Origin: Blastopirellula marina
GTDB taxonomy: Bacteria > Planctomycetota > Planctomycetia > Pirellulales > Pirellulaceae
NCBI RefSeq assembly: GCF_002967765.1
Contig: NZ_PUHY01000001.1
Coordinates: forward strand, 362,289 to 426,288
Direction: 5' to 3'
Length of the DNA: 64,000 nucleotides
Shown: positions 27,892-36,614 of the stretch, one piece after another
How the letters are laid out: each line of letters opens with the position of its first letter
Numbering within the stretch: the first letter of the stretch is position 1
Notes under the pieces: generated by a model
The model's input: the letters and a program-made list of their open reading frames with translations, nothing else
Databases searched by the model: none
What the model was told of the DNA's origin: nothing
Translations under genes and position numbers: made by a program

Positions 27892-28860
27892 ATGACGAAC
27901 GCGCAAGACCAACACGAACGGCAGCGAATGCACGTTGATCAGCTAGAACTTGCTGAGCGAATAACGCAACATGTAAGGCATGATGGCCGCTCGGAAATTC
28001 AGCCTGGTTTGTTCTTCAACCGGGCATCCCATCCAAGCAAACCACTACACGTGGTTTCTGATCCGGCGTTATGTGTCATCGCACAAGGGAGCAAGGTGGT
28101 CATGCTTGGCGAACAGTCATTTCGCTATGACCCGGCTCACTACTTGATCAACACGGTTGATCTACCGCTGGTGGCGGAAATTGCAGAAGCGTCCCCTGAC
28201 CTTCCCTATTTGAGCATTCGCTTGGTCTTCGATGCATCAATGGTTAATTCAGTGACTATTGAATCTGGGATTCTGCAACCTAGTAGCGAAGCCAACGAGA
28301 AGGCGCTCGACGTCAGCCCACTCGACTCACCGTTACTTGATGCCATCTTGCGATTAGTTCGGCTAGTCGATCAACCAGACGACTACCGCGTGCTTGCGCC
28401 GCTTGTGCAGCGGGAGATCATCTATCGACTTCTTACGGGCGTGCAAGGAACACGAATGCGTCATTTGGCAACCTTTGGTGGTCAAGTCGATCGCATCGTG
28501 CAAGCGGTTAACTTAATACGATCAAATTTCAACAGACCGCTGCGAATTGAAGATGTTGCGCGGGAGCTGCACATGAGCGTCTCCGGATTTCACGCCCACT
28601 TCAAATCGGTTACCGCAATGACCCCACTTCAATTCCAGAAGCAACTTCGATTGCAAGAAGCACGACGTTTGATGCTTAGTGAAGACGTTGATGCAGCTCA
28701 AGCAGGATTTCGTGTCGGTTACGACGATGCTTCTTATTTCAATCGAGACTACAAACGCTATTTCGGTAATCCTCCGAAACGCGATGTTGATCACCTGCGT
28801 GAGATCTCTGGTTCAGACGCCGAGCTGCTTGCCGATCGACTCGACGGAGCAGACCTCTAA
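27892..28860 (+). CDS. AraC-family transcriptional regulator (AraC_N/YqhC type)
   Basis: A 322-aa DNA-binding regulator. The N-terminal ~180 residues form the AraC_N cupin-like domain (CVIAQGSKVVMLGEQSFRYDP). The C-terminal ~100 residues hold two helix-turn-helix motifs (RPLRIEDVARELHMSVSGFH, then AGFRVGYDDASYFNRDYKR). The start at 27892 is the first Met of a soluble-looking N-terminus; the frame extends upstream to 27823 but the extension is not protein-like. It is transcribed divergently from the RND operon, the usual position for its regulator, and probably senses the exported compound or an aldehyde-like signal. It is clearly paralogous to the regulator at 40497-41387. Confidence 0.88.
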   Translation: MTNAQDQHERQRMHVDQLELAERITQHVRHDGRSEIQPGLFFNRASHPSKPLHVVSDPALCVIAQGSKVVMLGEQSFRYDPAHYLINTVDLPLVAEIAEASPDLPYLSIRLVFDASMVNSVTIESGILQPSSEANEKALDVSPLDSPLLDAILRLVRLVDQPDDYRVLAPLVQREIIYRLLTGVQGTRMRHLATFGGQVDRIVQAVNLIRSNFNRPLRIEDVARELHMSVSGFHAHFKSVTAMTPLQFQKQLRLQEARRLMLSEDVDAAQAGFRVGYDDASYFNRDYKRYFGNPPKRDVDHLREISGSDAELLADRLDGADL

Positions 28861-28879
28861 CTCAGCTTACCCACCGCGA

Positions 28880-29878
28880 TCACGATTTTTGAATACCAAA
28901 TAGTTGGGTCGCGTTGTTCCAAAAGATGTCTTCAATCTGCGAATCGACCAATTTCTCGGACCAACACGCCCATTTCAGGGAACGAATATGCTCAAGACCA
29001 ACTAGCACTGGCTCGATCGCTGAATGCTTCTCGTTCCAGATCGGGGAATTTTCTGTGAGCCATAGGAACGTATCGCCTATGGCGACGCACCGACCTTTTA
29101 TGTGGCTGATCGGGAAATCCGTTCCGTATATCAGCTTCTTGTGCCCGAATAGTCGAACGATGGCCTGATGCGCAATCGGCTCACAGTTTGCGCTGCTGTC
29201 GAAGTAAAGATTATTGAGGTCTCTGAGGGATTCTAATCCAGCAAGGTTATGCGCAGGCTGAAACCCACGGGCAGAGTGTGCAAGAATCAACTTGATATGC
29301 GGATATCGCTCGCAATAGCGCCGAATCCAGTACAAATTTCCCGGATCGGCAACGGCGTGCTTCTTGACTATGTGAAGCGTGATGAACCAACCTTCCTGAT
29401 TCGCCACCGCGACGAGCGGCTCTGGTAAATAGTCAGGAATCTCCGCTTCGAACGTAGGCTGGTTCGGCGCCATCGTGTGGTAACACTTCAAACCATGAAG
29501 GCCCAGCCGCCTGACTTCTTGTTGCACCCATTCCGGATCGTCTTCAGGTGTGACAAAGAACGCCCCGACACAATCAGGTGCGAATGCGAGCTGTTCACTC
29601 ACCCAATTGTTCGCTTCGGGAATCTTCTGCTTCAAGCTTGCATCAAATCCGGGAAGAAATAGGCCCGCATAGCGACGTTGTGAATGTAAGTCTTCGCTGA
29701 AATGTTTCACCTCCTGGTAACCGAAGGTGGCAGGAATTCCACGAATCGCAAATCGGTGGGACCCTTCTTTCATCAAATGCGCGTGCGCATCGAATACTTT
29801 GTCCGGCAGAAAAGACTCGACCTCCCTCTCAAAGAAAGCGTGATCGATTTCCGTCGCTGGAGATGGGTGTGAAGTCAT
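28880..29878 (-). CDS. Amidohydrolase-family metal-dependent hydrolase
   Basis: A 332-aa TIM-barrel protein of the amidohydrolase-2 type. The first metal motif is FDAHAHL (H-x-H near residue 37). Further metal/catalytic positions appear as a His in LHIVKKH, in LILAHSARGF, and Asp in LIYGTDFPISH. The family covers decarboxylases and lactonases such as ACMS or uracil-type decarboxylases and TatD-like hydrolases, so the substrate cannot be given. It sits 43 bp after a class III aminotransferase on the same strand, so they form an operon, and a Na+/solute symporter is divergent. Together this suggests uptake and breakdown of an amino-group-bearing small molecule. No signal peptide. Confidence 0.8.
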   Translation of the reverse strand: MTSHPSPATEIDHAFFEREVESFLPDKVFDAHAHLMKEGSHRFAIRGIPATFGYQEVKHFSEDLHSQRRYAGLFLPGFDASLKQKIPEANNWVSEQLAFAPDCVGAFFVTPEDDPEWVQQEVRRLGLHGLKCYHTMAPNQPTFEAEIPDYLPEPLVAVANQEGWFITLHIVKKHAVADPGNLYWIRRYCERYPHIKLILAHSARGFQPAHNLAGLESLRDLNNLYFDSSANCEPIAHQAIVRLFGHKKLIYGTDFPISHIKGRCVAIGDTFLWLTENSPIWNEKHSAIEPVLVGLEHIRSLKWACWSEKLVDSQIEDIFWNNATQLFGIQKS

Positions 29879-29921
29879 GCAGAGGCCGTTGAACGATATG
29901 GACTATTATCAAGCAAGGTCA

Positions 29922-31280
29922 TTACTTCACGAGCCGACGAAAAGCATCTCTCTGAGGAGAACATTCGAGCACAGCCGTAACCTCATTTCGGTCAAAAGCA
30001 TCGCGGATAATGACAAATGTTTCCCGAGCCGCTTCGCATGTCTGCGAAAACTCGGAATCTCCTTGAGCGGCATTAAGGTAGAACGATGCGTATCCGTGAC
30101 ACCCACGTTTGGCCATTTCCTGGATGTATAAAGTAACAACTTGGCTTCGCAGTTCTTCATTCGGTATGTCGAAATGTAGGTAAGGATGTACATCGACACC
30201 TCGACACGTGACCGGACACGATACTTCCAAGGCGATCGTGTTCAATTCGCGTTTAAGCTTTTCCCCGTATGCTTCGAGCTGAGCCGCAACGTTGCGATGT
30301 GACGCCTCTCGAATGGTGGTTAGCGCGGCACGCAGTCCAATCGTTTCGCTCCAGTACGTACTTGAAATAAACATCTGCGCTGCAGCTTCCATCACCTGAC
30401 TTTTTCCCACTACCATTGCCATGGCATAGCCATTCGAGATTGACTTGGCGAAGACAGACATGTCGGGAACAGCGTTGAACTTTTCCTGTGCACCTCCCAT
30501 CCCGAAACGAAGGCCCGTCGAGACTTCGTCGAAAATAGAAACACATTGGTGCTTTTTCGCCAAAGTCAGGACGCCTTCCAAATAACCAGGCACAGGAAGT
30601 TCAGAGCGCAGCGGTTCCATAATGACTGCGGCAACTTTGCCTTCATGCTTTTCTAGAAGAGTTTCCAAGCTTGCTAGGTCACCATATGGAAATGGCATAG
30701 CCGTATTCGCTAAACCTTGGGGAACACCAATCGGTTCAATGCCAGGAAAGAGATGCTCGCCTAAACTGCTACCGGCATCAAGATTGGCGGCCAGGTACCA
30801 GTCATGCCAACCGTGGTAGCCACAAAACAGAATCATATCCTTGCCAGTTACCCCACGCGCGATTCGAACCGCCATAGCACAGGCTTCACCGCCAGTCTTC
30901 GCATAGCGGACCATTTCAGCAGAAGGAATCCAGTGGCAGAGCTCTTCGGCTAATTCGACCTCCAACTCATGATTCACCGAATAGTTGGTCCCATCCATAA
31001 TCTGCTCGCGAACCGCAGCATCCACGACTGGATCGGCATAACCAAGTAGTATTGACCCAATTCCACTAATCCAATCGATGTACTCGAATCCATCGACATC
31101 TGTGAAACGCGCACCATTGGCGGACTGCGCGTAGATTGGCGATATACCATATGCGGTACGGGTTGGTCGGCGACTCACCAACTGAGTGCCACCTGGGATT
31201 CGCTTCAAAGCGCGATGGTAAAGCTCCATCGATCGCGGAATCCGCGATGATGCAACTTCGATCGATTTCTCACGAGTCAT
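29922..31280 (-). CDS. Class III PLP-dependent aminotransferase (GSA-aminomutase-like)
   Basis: A 452-aa cytoplasmic PLP enzyme. The cofactor sites are clear: CGYHGWHDW (about 153-161) for ring stacking, D251 in FDEVSTGLRFG for the pyridine nitrogen, and K279 in FAKSISNGYAM for the Schiff base. The N-terminus (IPGGTQLVSRRPT) and G-M-x-F-x-like features resemble glutamate-1-semialdehyde aminomutases and their relatives that act on amino sugars or beta-amino compounds. As the genome should have a separate hemL, this is more likely a catabolic or biosynthetic relative. It is the first gene of the operon with the amidohydrolase. Confidence 0.85.
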   Translation of the reverse strand: MTREKSIEVASSRIPRSMELYHRALKRIPGGTQLVSRRPTRTAYGISPIYAQSANGARFTDVDGFEYIDWISGIGSILLGYADPVVDAAVREQIMDGTNYSVNHELEVELAEELCHWIPSAEMVRYAKTGGEACAMAVRIARGVTGKDMILFCGYHGWHDWYLAANLDAGSSLGEHLFPGIEPIGVPQGLANTAMPFPYGDLASLETLLEKHEGKVAAVIMEPLRSELPVPGYLEGVLTLAKKHQCVSIFDEVSTGLRFGMGGAQEKFNAVPDMSVFAKSISNGYAMAMVVGKSQVMEAAAQMFISSTYWSETIGLRAALTTIREASHRNVAAQLEAYGEKLKRELNTIALEVSCPVTCRGVDVHPYLHFDIPNEELRSQVVTLYIQEMAKRGCHGYASFYLNAAQGDSEFSQTCEAARETFVIIRDAFDRNEVTAVLECSPQRDAFRRLVK

Positions 31281-31660
31281 AACGAACTACCAGCATCTTC
31301 GACCAAGCTTCGTCCGGTGCCATCACGCGCCCTGAGTTGTAGGTACCACTTAATACATGTATTGCTTCCCTAAATGCCGATACTCACACCTAACACCACG
31401 CCAACAATGCAGGCGAAAATGTTGGAGCACCACTGCGTTTCCAGAAATAGCTCTCAGGATGGCGTGAATACGGAGGATTAGTATCGAAGAATCCTCTATC
31501 AATCCAACTTGTACGTACCACTTGAGATTTCAGATATTCATTCCTAAGCTAAGGCACCGAGGATTTGGAGACCTAATTCGATCGACCATTTCGTTGACCT
31601 CAGAAACGAAATCTCAGGTCGCTGTAAAGGCCGTGTTTTCGATACCGCAACCGAAGATAA
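31281..31660. other. Divergent promoter region between aminotransferase and symporter genes
   Basis: This 380-bp non-coding stretch lies between divergent genes. It contains a perfect 12-bp palindrome AATACATGTATT (31352-31363), a candidate operator about 75 bp upstream of the aminotransferase start. The 9-mer GTACCACTT occurs near 31344 and again near 31515. No gene or RNA structure was recognised. Confidence 0.4.
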
Positions 31661-33175
31661 ATGCAGAACATGTCACATCGATTACAGACGTTGGATTGGT
31701 TCGTAATTGGCGCCTACCTAGTTGTGATGCTGCTGGTCGGCTGGTACTTCAGCCGTAAGACTGCAACGACGGACGATTATCTGCTGGGTGGCCGACAAAT
31801 GAATCCGTGGGCGGTCGGCTTATCGCTATTCGCGACCTTGCTGAGCACGCTTACGTACTTGTCGATGCCAGGCGAGATGATCAAACATGGCCCGATGGTC
31901 ATCGCAGTAATTGCGTCGTTTCCACTCATTGCCTGGGTCGTCGGCTGGTACATCATTCCGCGTTTTATGAAACTTCAGGTCACGAGCGCCTACGAGATCT
32001 TAGAAGACAAACTCGGCATCGGAATTCGCTTACTTGGATCCGCCTTATTTCTTTCGTTGCGGCTACTGTGGATGGCTGTGGTGATCTATGCAACGGTTGA
32101 GAAAGTCCTGATCCCCATGCTCGGTTGGGACGAGAAGTATATTCCGTACGTTTCGGCATTTCTCGGGGTAATTACGGTAATTTACACTTCGATGGGCGGA
32201 CTTCGCGCGGTGGTTTACACCGACGTTGTGCAAACGTTTATCTTGCTGGGTGGTGCGATCCTGACAATGGTCACCATCACCTACAGCCTAGGAGGCGTGA
32301 ATCAATGGTGGCCAAGTGAGTGGGATCCTGAATGGGCTCCGGTTCAGCTGTGGTTTTCGCCCACCTCCCCACGCACGATCGCCGGTGCTGCGTTGTCTGG
32401 CTGGGTCTGGTACGTCTGTACGGCAGGCTCCGACCAGATGGCCGTTCAACGTTATCTGGCGACTCGCGACGTCGCTGCTGCTCGAAAGATGTATTTCGTT
32501 TCCCTCGGGGTCGCTGTCTTTTCGACCGTTTTCCTCGCCGTTCTGGGACTCGCACTGCACGGCTTCTTTACGGCGAACCCTCAGATGCTCTCCGAAGGCC
32601 TCTCCATTCAAGAAGATGCCGACAAACTGTTCCCGCTCTACATCATCGTGGGGTTGCCCACGGGAATCAGCGGGCTCGTTGTCGCAGGATTGTTAGCCGC
32701 CGCCATGTCTTCCCTATCGTCCGGCCTTAACTCGTCATGTTCCGTCGTGACGGTCGATTTCCTGGATCGCTTTAAGGCCTCTGGCACGGAAACGGATGCT
32801 GGCAACGTTAGCCTGTCTCGCTATGTATCCGTCTTGATCGGTGTTGTAGTCATCGGCCTCAGCATGTTTGCAGGAACCGTAGAAGGCAACTTGTTGACCG
32901 TTACTTACAAGGTTGTCAATCTGTTCGTCGCTCCCCTGTTTGTCTTGTTTTTCCTGGCTCTTTGGATTTCGTGGTCCACACCGTTCGGTGCCTGGATCGG
33001 AGTCTCCGCCAGTATCGCTGTCGCCGTGGGCATTTCATTCTACGAGTTGTTCGGAATGAACATATTCTGGATCATGCCAGGATCGCTGATCACAGGCATT
33101 GTAGTCGGATCCTTGGCGAGCCTAGTTCCATTAACGGGAAAAGCTCTTCCAGTTCCAGAAGATGAATTCGCTTGA
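31661..33175 (+). CDS. Sodium:solute symporter (SSS family)
   Basis: A 504-aa membrane protein with about 13 hydrophobic helices in the SSS pattern. The N-terminal helix WFVIGAYLVVMLLVGW is followed by the typical cytoplasmic R-x-x-x-T-x-x-D-Y-x-L-G-G-R motif (residues about 34-47) and ATLLSTLTYLSMPGE. The sodium-site segment appears as AAAMSSLSSGLNS (about 345-357). Members import sugars, amino acids, vitamins or sialic acid with Na+. The substrate is not evident, but the divergent aminotransferase/amidohydrolase operon suggests a nitrogen-containing metabolite. Start choice is uncertain between 31661 and the Met at 31670; neither has a strong Shine-Dalgarno. Confidence 0.9.
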   Translation: MQNMSHRLQTLDWFVIGAYLVVMLLVGWYFSRKTATTDDYLLGGRQMNPWAVGLSLFATLLSTLTYLSMPGEMIKHGPMVIAVIASFPLIAWVVGWYIIPRFMKLQVTSAYEILEDKLGIGIRLLGSALFLSLRLLWMAVVIYATVEKVLIPMLGWDEKYIPYVSAFLGVITVIYTSMGGLRAVVYTDVVQTFILLGGAILTMVTITYSLGGVNQWWPSEWDPEWAPVQLWFSPTSPRTIAGAALSGWVWYVCTAGSDQMAVQRYLATRDVAAARKMYFVSLGVAVFSTVFLAVLGLALHGFFTANPQMLSEGLSIQEDADKLFPLYIIVGLPTGISGLVVAGLLAAAMSSLSSGLNSSCSVVTVDFLDRFKASGTETDAGNVSLSRYVSVLIGVVVIGLSMFAGTVEGNLLTVTYKVVNLFVAPLFVLFFLALWISWSTPFGAWIGVSASIAVAVGISFYELFGMNIFWIMPGSLITGIVVGSLASLVPLTGKALPVPEDEFA

Positions 33176-33198
33176 GATGCCGAAGCGTGAAAACGTGA

Positions 33199-33771
33199 TT
33201 AGTGCCAAAAGTGGTTAATCACCCAGGTAGATATCAAGCTGAAAACGGTGGCCAGAACAAAAATCGACCAGACCGGGATATGAATCGAGGCACGGTATTT
33301 CTCTGGCGTGAGATCCGTTCCCATCTTTCTCGTAATGTTGGTGTCGTCTAAGTCGCGTTGAAGTCGAAGCCAGCGAAACCAACCGCATTGCCGACACCAC
33401 CCCAGGACGTATTTATGGTAGGACCGAGCCCCGATTCGTATTACGCCTGCTTCAGAAGCCGGAGCACTGCGACCACACTTGGTGCAGTAGATTCGCCACC
33501 CGGGTGCATATCCCTTTCCTGGCATCGTGATCGGCGATGCCTCGTCGCGGTACTGCGCTGCGACGACCTCCGGCTCGCCAAACTGGTCAACTAAGTGTGC
33601 GTAAAGCTCTTCGTCATCTTGAATAGTGTCTTCTGTGTCTAAGCACGCTCGCTCAAGATGCGATCTTGCATCACTGATGGCATCTTCAGGTACGACGCCG
33701 CTCTTCGATTTAAGGCTTATTTCGAGCGCGTCCAGATAACGAATCACTGCGGGAGCCAGAGTCTTTTGCAT
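33199..33771 (-). CDS. HAAS-like domain protein with zinc ribbon and C-terminal membrane helix
   Basis: A 190-aa protein. Residues ~8-78 are a HAAS/DUF1700-like helical domain (YLDALE..., then DQFGEPEVVAAQYRDE), typical of proteins that sit next to PadR regulators. A zinc-ribbon-like pair follows, C96-x2-C99 (CTKCG) and C126-x2-C129 (CRQCG). A single membrane helix occupies about 165-187. The start at 33771 places the first codon 62 bp inside the PadR gene in another frame; an even longer frame to 33822 exists. PadR/HAAS pairs behave as regulator plus membrane partner. Its exact job is unknown. The combination of HAAS with a Cys4 ribbon is unusual in my experience. Confidence 0.7.
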   Translation of the reverse strand: MQKTLAPAVIRYLDALEISLKSKSGVVPEDAISDARSHLERACLDTEDTIQDDEELYAHLVDQFGEPEVVAAQYRDEASPITMPGKGYAPGWRIYCTKCGRSAPASEAGVIRIGARSYHKYVLGWCRQCGWFRWLRLQRDLDDTNITRKMGTDLTPEKYRASIHIPVWSIFVLATVFSLISTWVINHFWH

Positions 33772-34126
33772 CACGCAACTCCAAAACCGAATTAACGAAG
33801 CGAGTGTTCTTGTGCCAGGCATCCGTCCAGGTGACGAGCGTTTGCTTGCCTACCGTCGTGATCTGGTAGTACTTGCGCGGTGGTCCCGATTCCGAAGGCA
33901 ATGTCTGACTATGTAGCAGCCCCTGTTTTTCAAGAGATCGCAGCACCGGATATAGCGCGCCTTGATTCATGGGCAACGGCTTGCCGGCATGAGTCTCGAG
34001 CCACTTCCCGATTTCATAGCCATACATCGGCTCGCCATGTTGCTCAAGAATCGAGAGCAGAATGAGCGAGACAGCCCCAGCATTAAGTTCCTTCTGGAAC
34101 TTACGCGATGGCTCGTCTTCTGCCAT
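33710..34126 (-). CDS. PadR-family transcriptional regulator
   Basis: A 138-aa winged-helix regulator. The PadR core runs from about residue 17 (AVSLILLSILEQHGEPMYGYEIGKWL) through the recognition helix (NQGALYPVLRSLEKQGLL) and the wing (PPRKYYQIT) to a C-terminal dimerisation helix. PadR proteins are usually repressors released by small molecules. It overlaps the HAAS-like gene by 62 bp on the same strand, so the pair is co-transcribed. A candidate promoter and operator-like repeat lie upstream (listed separately). Confidence 0.9.
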   Translation of the reverse strand: MAEDEPSRKFQKELNAGAVSLILLSILEQHGEPMYGYEIGKWLETHAGKPLPMNQGALYPVLRSLEKQGLLHSQTLPSESGPPRKYYQITTVGKQTLVTWTDAWHKNTRFVNSVLELRDAKDSGSRSDSLSGRARNKP

Positions 34127-34589
34127 GGGATCTCCTAAATCAGCATTGCCTGAGGCTGGTTAAGTTTCGATTTTGCCCGACTAGTAATAACTTGTCAATA
34201 GTTTTGACCAACACCAATCTAGATAGTCGTGTCCATGCACATTGGCCGCAGATCCAAGGACGGAACAAGACCGCAATCCCCACGCTGGGATGGTAGACCT
34301 TACGGAGTGTATGTTCGAGCACGGCGCGAAATAACAGTCACAATGAATTCTTAACACAACGAATCCAACAAAGGACCAATGCCCTATTCAACCACCTAAA
34401 GAACGGCAATCATTCAGTTAACAGTGACTTGCCCTCCATTCTTTGCATAGCGTTTTCCGCAATCTATTTCCTTTTTCGGAAAACTCACCATTTTCGTGGC
34501 CAAACTAAGACCATGACGGGCGAGTGCTTACAGAGCGAATCCAACTTCGCTGTGAAAGAGGTTTCAGGGTGACGCGGTCCCTTTCAACT
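34127..34589. other. Divergent intergenic region between padR-like and ECF sigma genes
   Basis: This 463-bp stretch holds the promoters of both divergent transcription units. The padR-side promoter candidate is listed separately. On the sigma side no -35/-10 pair was convincing, and the sigma frame can be extended upstream to 34524 with a GTG start, so the true start could lie in this region. No gene or RNA was recognised. Confidence 0.4.
34170..34210 (-). promoter_or_regulatory. Candidate sigma-70 promoter and operator for the padR-like gene
   Basis: On the minus strand TTGACA (34193-34198) is followed after 17 bp by CAAAAT (34170-34175), a plausible -35/-10 pair about 45 bp upstream of the PadR start. 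The -35 overlaps an imperfect inverted repeat, TTGTCAA facing TTGACCAA across a short spacer (34192-34211). Autorepression at such a site would be typical for PadR. The assignment is by eye only. Confidence 0.35.
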
Positions 34590-35132
34590 ATGGTTCCAAC
34601 AGAAAACGATTCGGCGAGACAATCCCATTTCGCCGAGGTGTACATCACCAATCAAGAGCAACTGAAGGGATACGTCTATTCCTTAGTTGCCAATTGGAAT
34701 GATGCGGAGGAAGTCTTTCAGCGCACCAGCCTGGTGCTGTGGAGGAAATGGGAGCAATTCGATGAAGATCGCGACTTTCTTCCGTGGGCATTTGGCTTCG
34801 CGAGAATTGAAGCCAAGCGATTTCATTCGGAACGTGGTCGTCAGCTGAAGATGCTGAGCGACTCGGCGATGGATGCTTTGGATGTTGTGATGGTAGAAAG
34901 CGGTGACGCACTTGATGAACGGCTCGCAGCACTTGAGCATTGTGTTAAGAAACTACCCGCCCAGCAGCGATCGATGTTATGGGCATCGTACGACAAGTCA
35001 TATTCGATCGAGAAAGTCGGTGAACGGTTCGGGCTCTCCGCAAACGCTGTTTACAAGCGACTTCGAAAAATCCGCGAACTGCTGCATCGCTGCATTGACA
35101 GCCGACTAGCCGCTTGGGGTGAGGGACAATGA
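34590..35132 (+). CDS. ECF sigma factor (Rhodopirellula/Verrucomicrobium family)
   Basis: A 180-aa sigma-70-type factor with region 2 (about residues 20-75: DAEEVFQRTSLVLWRKWEQF, then PWAFGFARIEAKRF) and region 4 (about 115-170: LPAQQRSMLWASYDKSYSIEKVGERFGLSANAVYKRLRKIRELL). This short type is greatly expanded in planctomycetes. It directs RNA polymerase to a specific promoter set. Its stop overlaps the next start (35129) as ATGA, coupling it to a FecR-domain membrane protein that is likely its anti-sigma partner. The start at 34590 is preferred because the longer frame from 34524 adds a non-conserved N-terminus, but the Shine-Dalgarno is weak for both. Confidence 0.88.
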   Translation: MVPTENDSARQSHFAEVYITNQEQLKGYVYSLVANWNDAEEVFQRTSLVLWRKWEQFDEDRDFLPWAFGFARIEAKRFHSERGRQLKMLSDSAMDALDVVMVESGDALDERLAALEHCVKKLPAQQRSMLWASYDKSYSIEKVGERFGLSANAVYKRLRKIRELLHRCIDSRLAAWGEGQ

Positions 35133-36550
35133 GTGAATCGCCGGAAATCGTAGGAAAGATCATCGACGATCCTCACATCCTTGAGCTTGTCGATCTCTGC
35201 CTGACCGACCGCGCCACACCTGAGCAGTGGAAAGAACTCAGCGAGTTGATCGTCAACCGAAAAGACGTTTCCCAGTACTTCGCCGCCCAATCGATTACGA
35301 ATGCTCGTCTGGCCACGATAAGTCGAGTAGAGGCTGAACAGGAACGAGAATTACTACAACGCATAGAAAACGACTCTCAAGTTGAGCTACCTACCGCTGA
35401 ATCGGGTAACCAATTTCAGCTACGTCGCGTCGTCACCGCCGTGGGACTTACGGTTGCAGCGGCGCTACTACTTTTCGGTGGCTTGGCTGTTTCGGTTTGG
35501 TATCAAAGCCACACGACGCCGGCGCCATCCATCGCTTCCAGTGGACCTGTTCCCCCAGCAGTGATCGTCACGGGAATTCCGGGCGAAAGTGAACCACATC
35601 CCTTCTACGGTCGGGATCTAATCGAACTACCCCCAGGAAACTTTCAAGGGGTGACTTCTTCCGGTGTGAAAGTCGAATTAGTCGGACCATTACGAATCCG
35701 CGTCGACAAGCCAATGTCTTGGCGATTGTTCTACGGCAAGGTTGTCGCCGATGTCCCCCCCTCGTCGCACGGCTTCACAATTAACACGCACAATGCCTCA
35801 GTCGTCGACCTGGGCACGAAGTTTGGTGTCGCGGTAGATGCTGATAACTTTACGGAAGTCATGGTTTACCAAGGTAGCGTCGAACTCCGCACGGGGAATA
35901 CGCTTCAGCGAATGGTCGAAGGTGAAGCCTATCAGGTACCTATCGGTGGGAAGTTGGAAAAGCTTGCTGCGATCAATTTGCCGACCTTTCTCAAACCTGG
36001 TGATGTTCCTCCTTCGGTAATCAGCGAAGTCAGACATAACGGCGTCCTCACCGAAAAACCATACAAGATCGTTCGTGGTGGCTTCCATGAAGGAGCCACT
36101 GCTTACGTCGATCGTGTCCACAAGTGGACTGGAGCGTCTGCGAGTGGTCTTCCGGCACCACTTATCGATTTGGATTACGTCCAAATGGCAAACGACTGGA
36201 AGTACGACGCCAAATGGAAAAAACGAAACAATTTGGAGTTTACGTTCGTCTTCAACCGGCCGACAGTGGCCTATCTGCTGGTTGACGAACGGTTGCCGGT
36301 CCCAAGCTGGCTGCCGCGTAACTTTCGTGATATGGGGTATTCCGTTGGCATGGACAAGGGTTCTCACGAAGACCCGCGATCCAAAACCAACTATCAACTT
36401 CCTCAGGAAGATGGCCCCGGCAAGTCGATCGATGTCTCGCTTCGGGTGTGGCGCGCCGTTTTGCCCGATGGTGGAGAACTCAAAGTCGGCCCTATTGGTA
36501 ATCGCTCGATCGACTGGGTAGTTCCCTGCCTGGTCGCTCGTCCTATTTGA
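35129..36550 (+). CDS. FecR-domain transmembrane protein (putative anti-sigma)
   Basis: A 473-aa single-pass membrane protein. Residues 1-100 are cytoplasmic and helical. One membrane helix spans about 101-124 (VVTAVGLTVAAALLLFGGLA). The periplasmic part starts with a Pro-rich linker and holds a FecR domain near 205-265 (SWRLFYGKVVADVP, then HNASVVDLGTKFGV and MVYQGSVEL). The C-terminal ~170 residues form a separate beta-rich domain. It is coupled to the ECF sigma gene by a 4-bp overlap. In this family the cytoplasmic end holds the sigma factor until a periplasmic signal is received; here that is inference from the arrangement. Confidence 0.88.
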   Translation: MSESPEIVGKIIDDPHILELVDLCLTDRATPEQWKELSELIVNRKDVSQYFAAQSITNARLATISRVEAEQERELLQRIENDSQVELPTAESGNQFQLRRVVTAVGLTVAAALLLFGGLAVSVWYQSHTTPAPSIASSGPVPPAVIVTGIPGESEPHPFYGRDLIELPPGNFQGVTSSGVKVELVGPLRIRVDKPMSWRLFYGKVVADVPPSSHGFTINTHNASVVDLGTKFGVAVDADNFTEVMVYQGSVELRTGNTLQRMVEGEAYQVPIGGKLEKLAAINLPTFLKPGDVPPSVISEVRHNGVLTEKPYKIVRGGFHEGATAYVDRVHKWTGASASGLPAPLIDLDYVQMANDWKYDAKWKKRNNLEFTFVFNRPTVAYLLVDERLPVPSWLPRNFRDMGYSVGMDKGSHEDPRSKTNYQLPQEDGPGKSIDVSLRVWRAVLPDGGELKVGPIGNRSIDWVVPCLVARPI

Positions 36551-36614
36551 TCTTCTTACCTGTTCGCTAAATCATCTATCCCTACAACTACTAGTTAAAG
36601 GCTCGTTACCTTTT

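Noticed and set aside
35798..36397. Minus-strand frame of 199 codons inside the FecR-type gene
   Set aside because: Antisense to a well-supported coding region with FecR motifs. No recognisable product.
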